DNA from: Diaporthe sp. PMI_573
Taxonomy: Eukaryota > Ascomycota > Sordariomycetes > Diaporthales > Diaporthaceae
Direction: 5' to 3'
NCBI GenBank assembly: GCA_021399435.1
Contig: JAJTUP010000043.1
Span: 124,001 to 188,000 of the forward strand
Length of the DNA: 64,000 nt
Numbering within the stretch: position 1 is the first letter of the stretch; each line of letters begins with the position of its first letter. A program made the position numbers and the translations under genes. The notes below the pieces were generated by a model, which saw nothing but the letters and a program-made list of their open reading frames with translations, ran no database searches and was not told where the DNA came from. Below are positions 62,752-64,000 of this stretch, piece after piece.

Positions 62752-63586
62752 GTGAGGATTTGGATCGTAGGGCGAGGGGTTCAAGTAACCACCAGGCGTG
62801 GAGTTGCTGTAGTTGGAAAACGACGACAACGACTCGTTCCTCCCATTGAGGTTGGGTGCCTTGTACACATCCGCAAAGTGTATAATTGGCGGCAACGTGG
62901 GCGCGTTTCTCGCCACCATACCAAACTGGTCAGGGCCGGTGGTTGCGATGGTCTGCTGTTGCGGGCATCTGTATGGTTGCATGATCATGCCGTTGTGGCT
63001 AGGAGGAGAGTAGGTTGGTCGGTAGCTGGCGAGTGGTGGCGGGCTGCTTGCCGGCGAGCTGGGCGAGGGGAGGAAGTGGTGCTCGAGGAAGATGGGCGGC
63101 GTAAAGGGGTGTTGTGGCACGCCCGACTGTGGTGGCTGCAGCGTCTGGTGTCCTGGCTGTGGTGGTGACGACTGACGCCTCCGCGTCTTGCTCAACTTTT
63201 GCCGCTTCTTTCTGCTCGTGCTGCTGCTCTTGTTTCCAGCAGAGCCCGCGTGCCTCGGGGCCATGCGCTCCTTGATCTTCTTGCCTGCAGTCGGCGGTTA
63301 GCTATGCCTCAGACAGGTCACTGTCTTGGCCGTACGGACAGAGCCACCTACGGTAGTTTCGCTGGGCAATCCTGTTTTGTATCCGCCTTCGCTCAGCAAG
63401 ATCTGGGACCTTAGTCCAGTCCTCGCCGGGATGCGCTAAGCTACTGAAGGCGCTGCTAGTGTTAGGGTAATGTCGTACCGAGATATTCTCCGGGTGCTTT
63501 GTTGCTGGCAAGCCCGAGTTTTGGTGGCCCGAGAGACGATGGCCGGGTGCCATGACCGGGAACATGTGGTGAGCTTCTGTGGACAT
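62752..63586 (-). pseudogene. bZIP transcription factor (YAP/AP-1 type), 3'-truncated
   Basis: Exon 1 is 63586-63352, exon 2 63284-62752; the 67-nt intron (GTAGGT...CTGCAG) keeps frame. It codes for a 78-residue N-terminal part ending with the basic region WTKVPDLAERRRIQNRIAQR plus NYR, then KKIKERMAPRHAGSAG in place of a leucine zipper of usual length. A Pro/Ser/Gln-rich part follows (QPPQSGVPQHPFTPPIF) and a block YLNPSPYDPNPH. At 62751 a GTGAGT donor would start a second intron, but the next exon is not found; Helitron Rep sequence follows instead. About 256 residues remain. In the genome family the product would bind DNA as a dimer in stress or development; this copy looks truncated. Confidence 0.75.
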
Positions 63587-64000
63587 TGTCCCTCGTGAGG
63601 CGAGACTACAGGTGAGACAAGGCTGAGGTTGTGTGATGCTGTGTTAGGCGGGGTGTTACAGAGCTGTGTGGTGATGGGCGAATGCAAAGTATCAGATAAG
63701 TTTGAAATATTATTTTTCTCTGCGGATTGCCATAGACACAAAGAAGGATAAATCGAAATGCAGAGCGGTTGGCGAGGGATCTCGACATCTAAATATTATC
63801 CAGCCAGGCAACAAGTGTATGTCGAGGCCCATGTGGGTTAGCGCACCCATGGTAGTGATAGCATCCCTGCCAGGAGGGATCAAATTATCTGTCATGTGCT
63901 TTTCTGTGTTACATCTGCAAGTACTGTATTATAGTGGTGTACGTACTATACTTGGGGCATAGGTAGTAGACACTCAGGTACTGACTGAAAGATTCTGCAA
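63587..64000. other. upstream region of the bZIP gene
   Basis: No gene. It would hold the promoter of the minus-strand bZIP gene. AGTACTGTATTATAG lies at about 63,920. Confidence 0.5.

Noticed and set aside
62269..63168. 299-codon plus-strand frame opposite the bZIP gene
   Set aside because: Composition is Arg/Val-rich and motif-free; the minus strand has the bZIP basic region and proper introns.

Overview
The window is nuclear DNA of a filamentous ascomycete, probably Sordariomycetes-like. Genes carry short GT-AG introns of about 47-107 bp with CTAAC-type branch sites. Recognisable proteins are fungal: an RG-rich Argonaute, a YAP/AP-1-type bZIP, a GH64 glucanase, a 2EXR protein and a vacuolar Ca2+/H+ exchanger. 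The transposons are typical fungal hAT, pogo/Fot, copia and Helitron families. The species cannot be fixed from sequence alone.

Layout. 0-3 kb: a fragment of a DUF6589-type protein (- strand) and an unknown two-exon gene lying between two minisatellite arrays in inverted orientation. 3.4-12.3 kb: a Helitron with an uninterrupted 2,339-residue Rep-helicase ORF whose N-terminus holds about ten copies of an unusual repeat; direct repeats lie outside it. 13-17 kb: two truncated host-like genes, a truncated hAT and a pogo end. 17.6-20.3 kb: a copia gag-protease-integrase relic with no RT. 20.5-26.7 kb: a hAT inserted inside another hAT, both with perfect 8-bp target duplications. 27-28.4 kb: a decayed patatin-like gene. 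29.4-31.25 kb: a pogo element with perfect ends and a dead transposase. 33.2-35.5 kb: a broken GH64 gene fused to a 5'-truncated hAT. 35.7-36.95 kb: a Ca2+/H+ exchanger cut in half. 39.8-41.2 kb: GC-rich low-complexity ORFs. 41.8-43.0 kb: two joined hAT fragments and a decayed gene.

43.9-52.7 kb is the best-preserved genic block. It holds a 97-aa two-exon gene, a divergent 'half TBP' whose start codon overlaps that of the neighbour, a full-length Argonaute with an intact slicer tetrad, a four-exon SET-domain gene, and a protein that looks like a beta-sandwich/Myb fusion. 53.5-64 kb holds a MADS-like ORF, a TPR-2EXR gene with a homopolymer frameshift, a hAT tail, AT-rich desert, a LINE-like 3' tail, and a bZIP gene cut off by a Helitron Rep fragment.

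Overall this looks like an accessory, repeat-rich compartment. At least six different hAT families, two pogo copies, two Helitron-derived segments, one copia and one likely LINE tail sit among broken copies of normally conserved genes. Many decayed ORFs carry CAG-to-TAG or CAA-to-TAA type stops, as repeat-induced point mutation (RIP) would leave. The Argonaute and SET genes stay open in this setting, so a link to silencing is a reasonable but untested idea.
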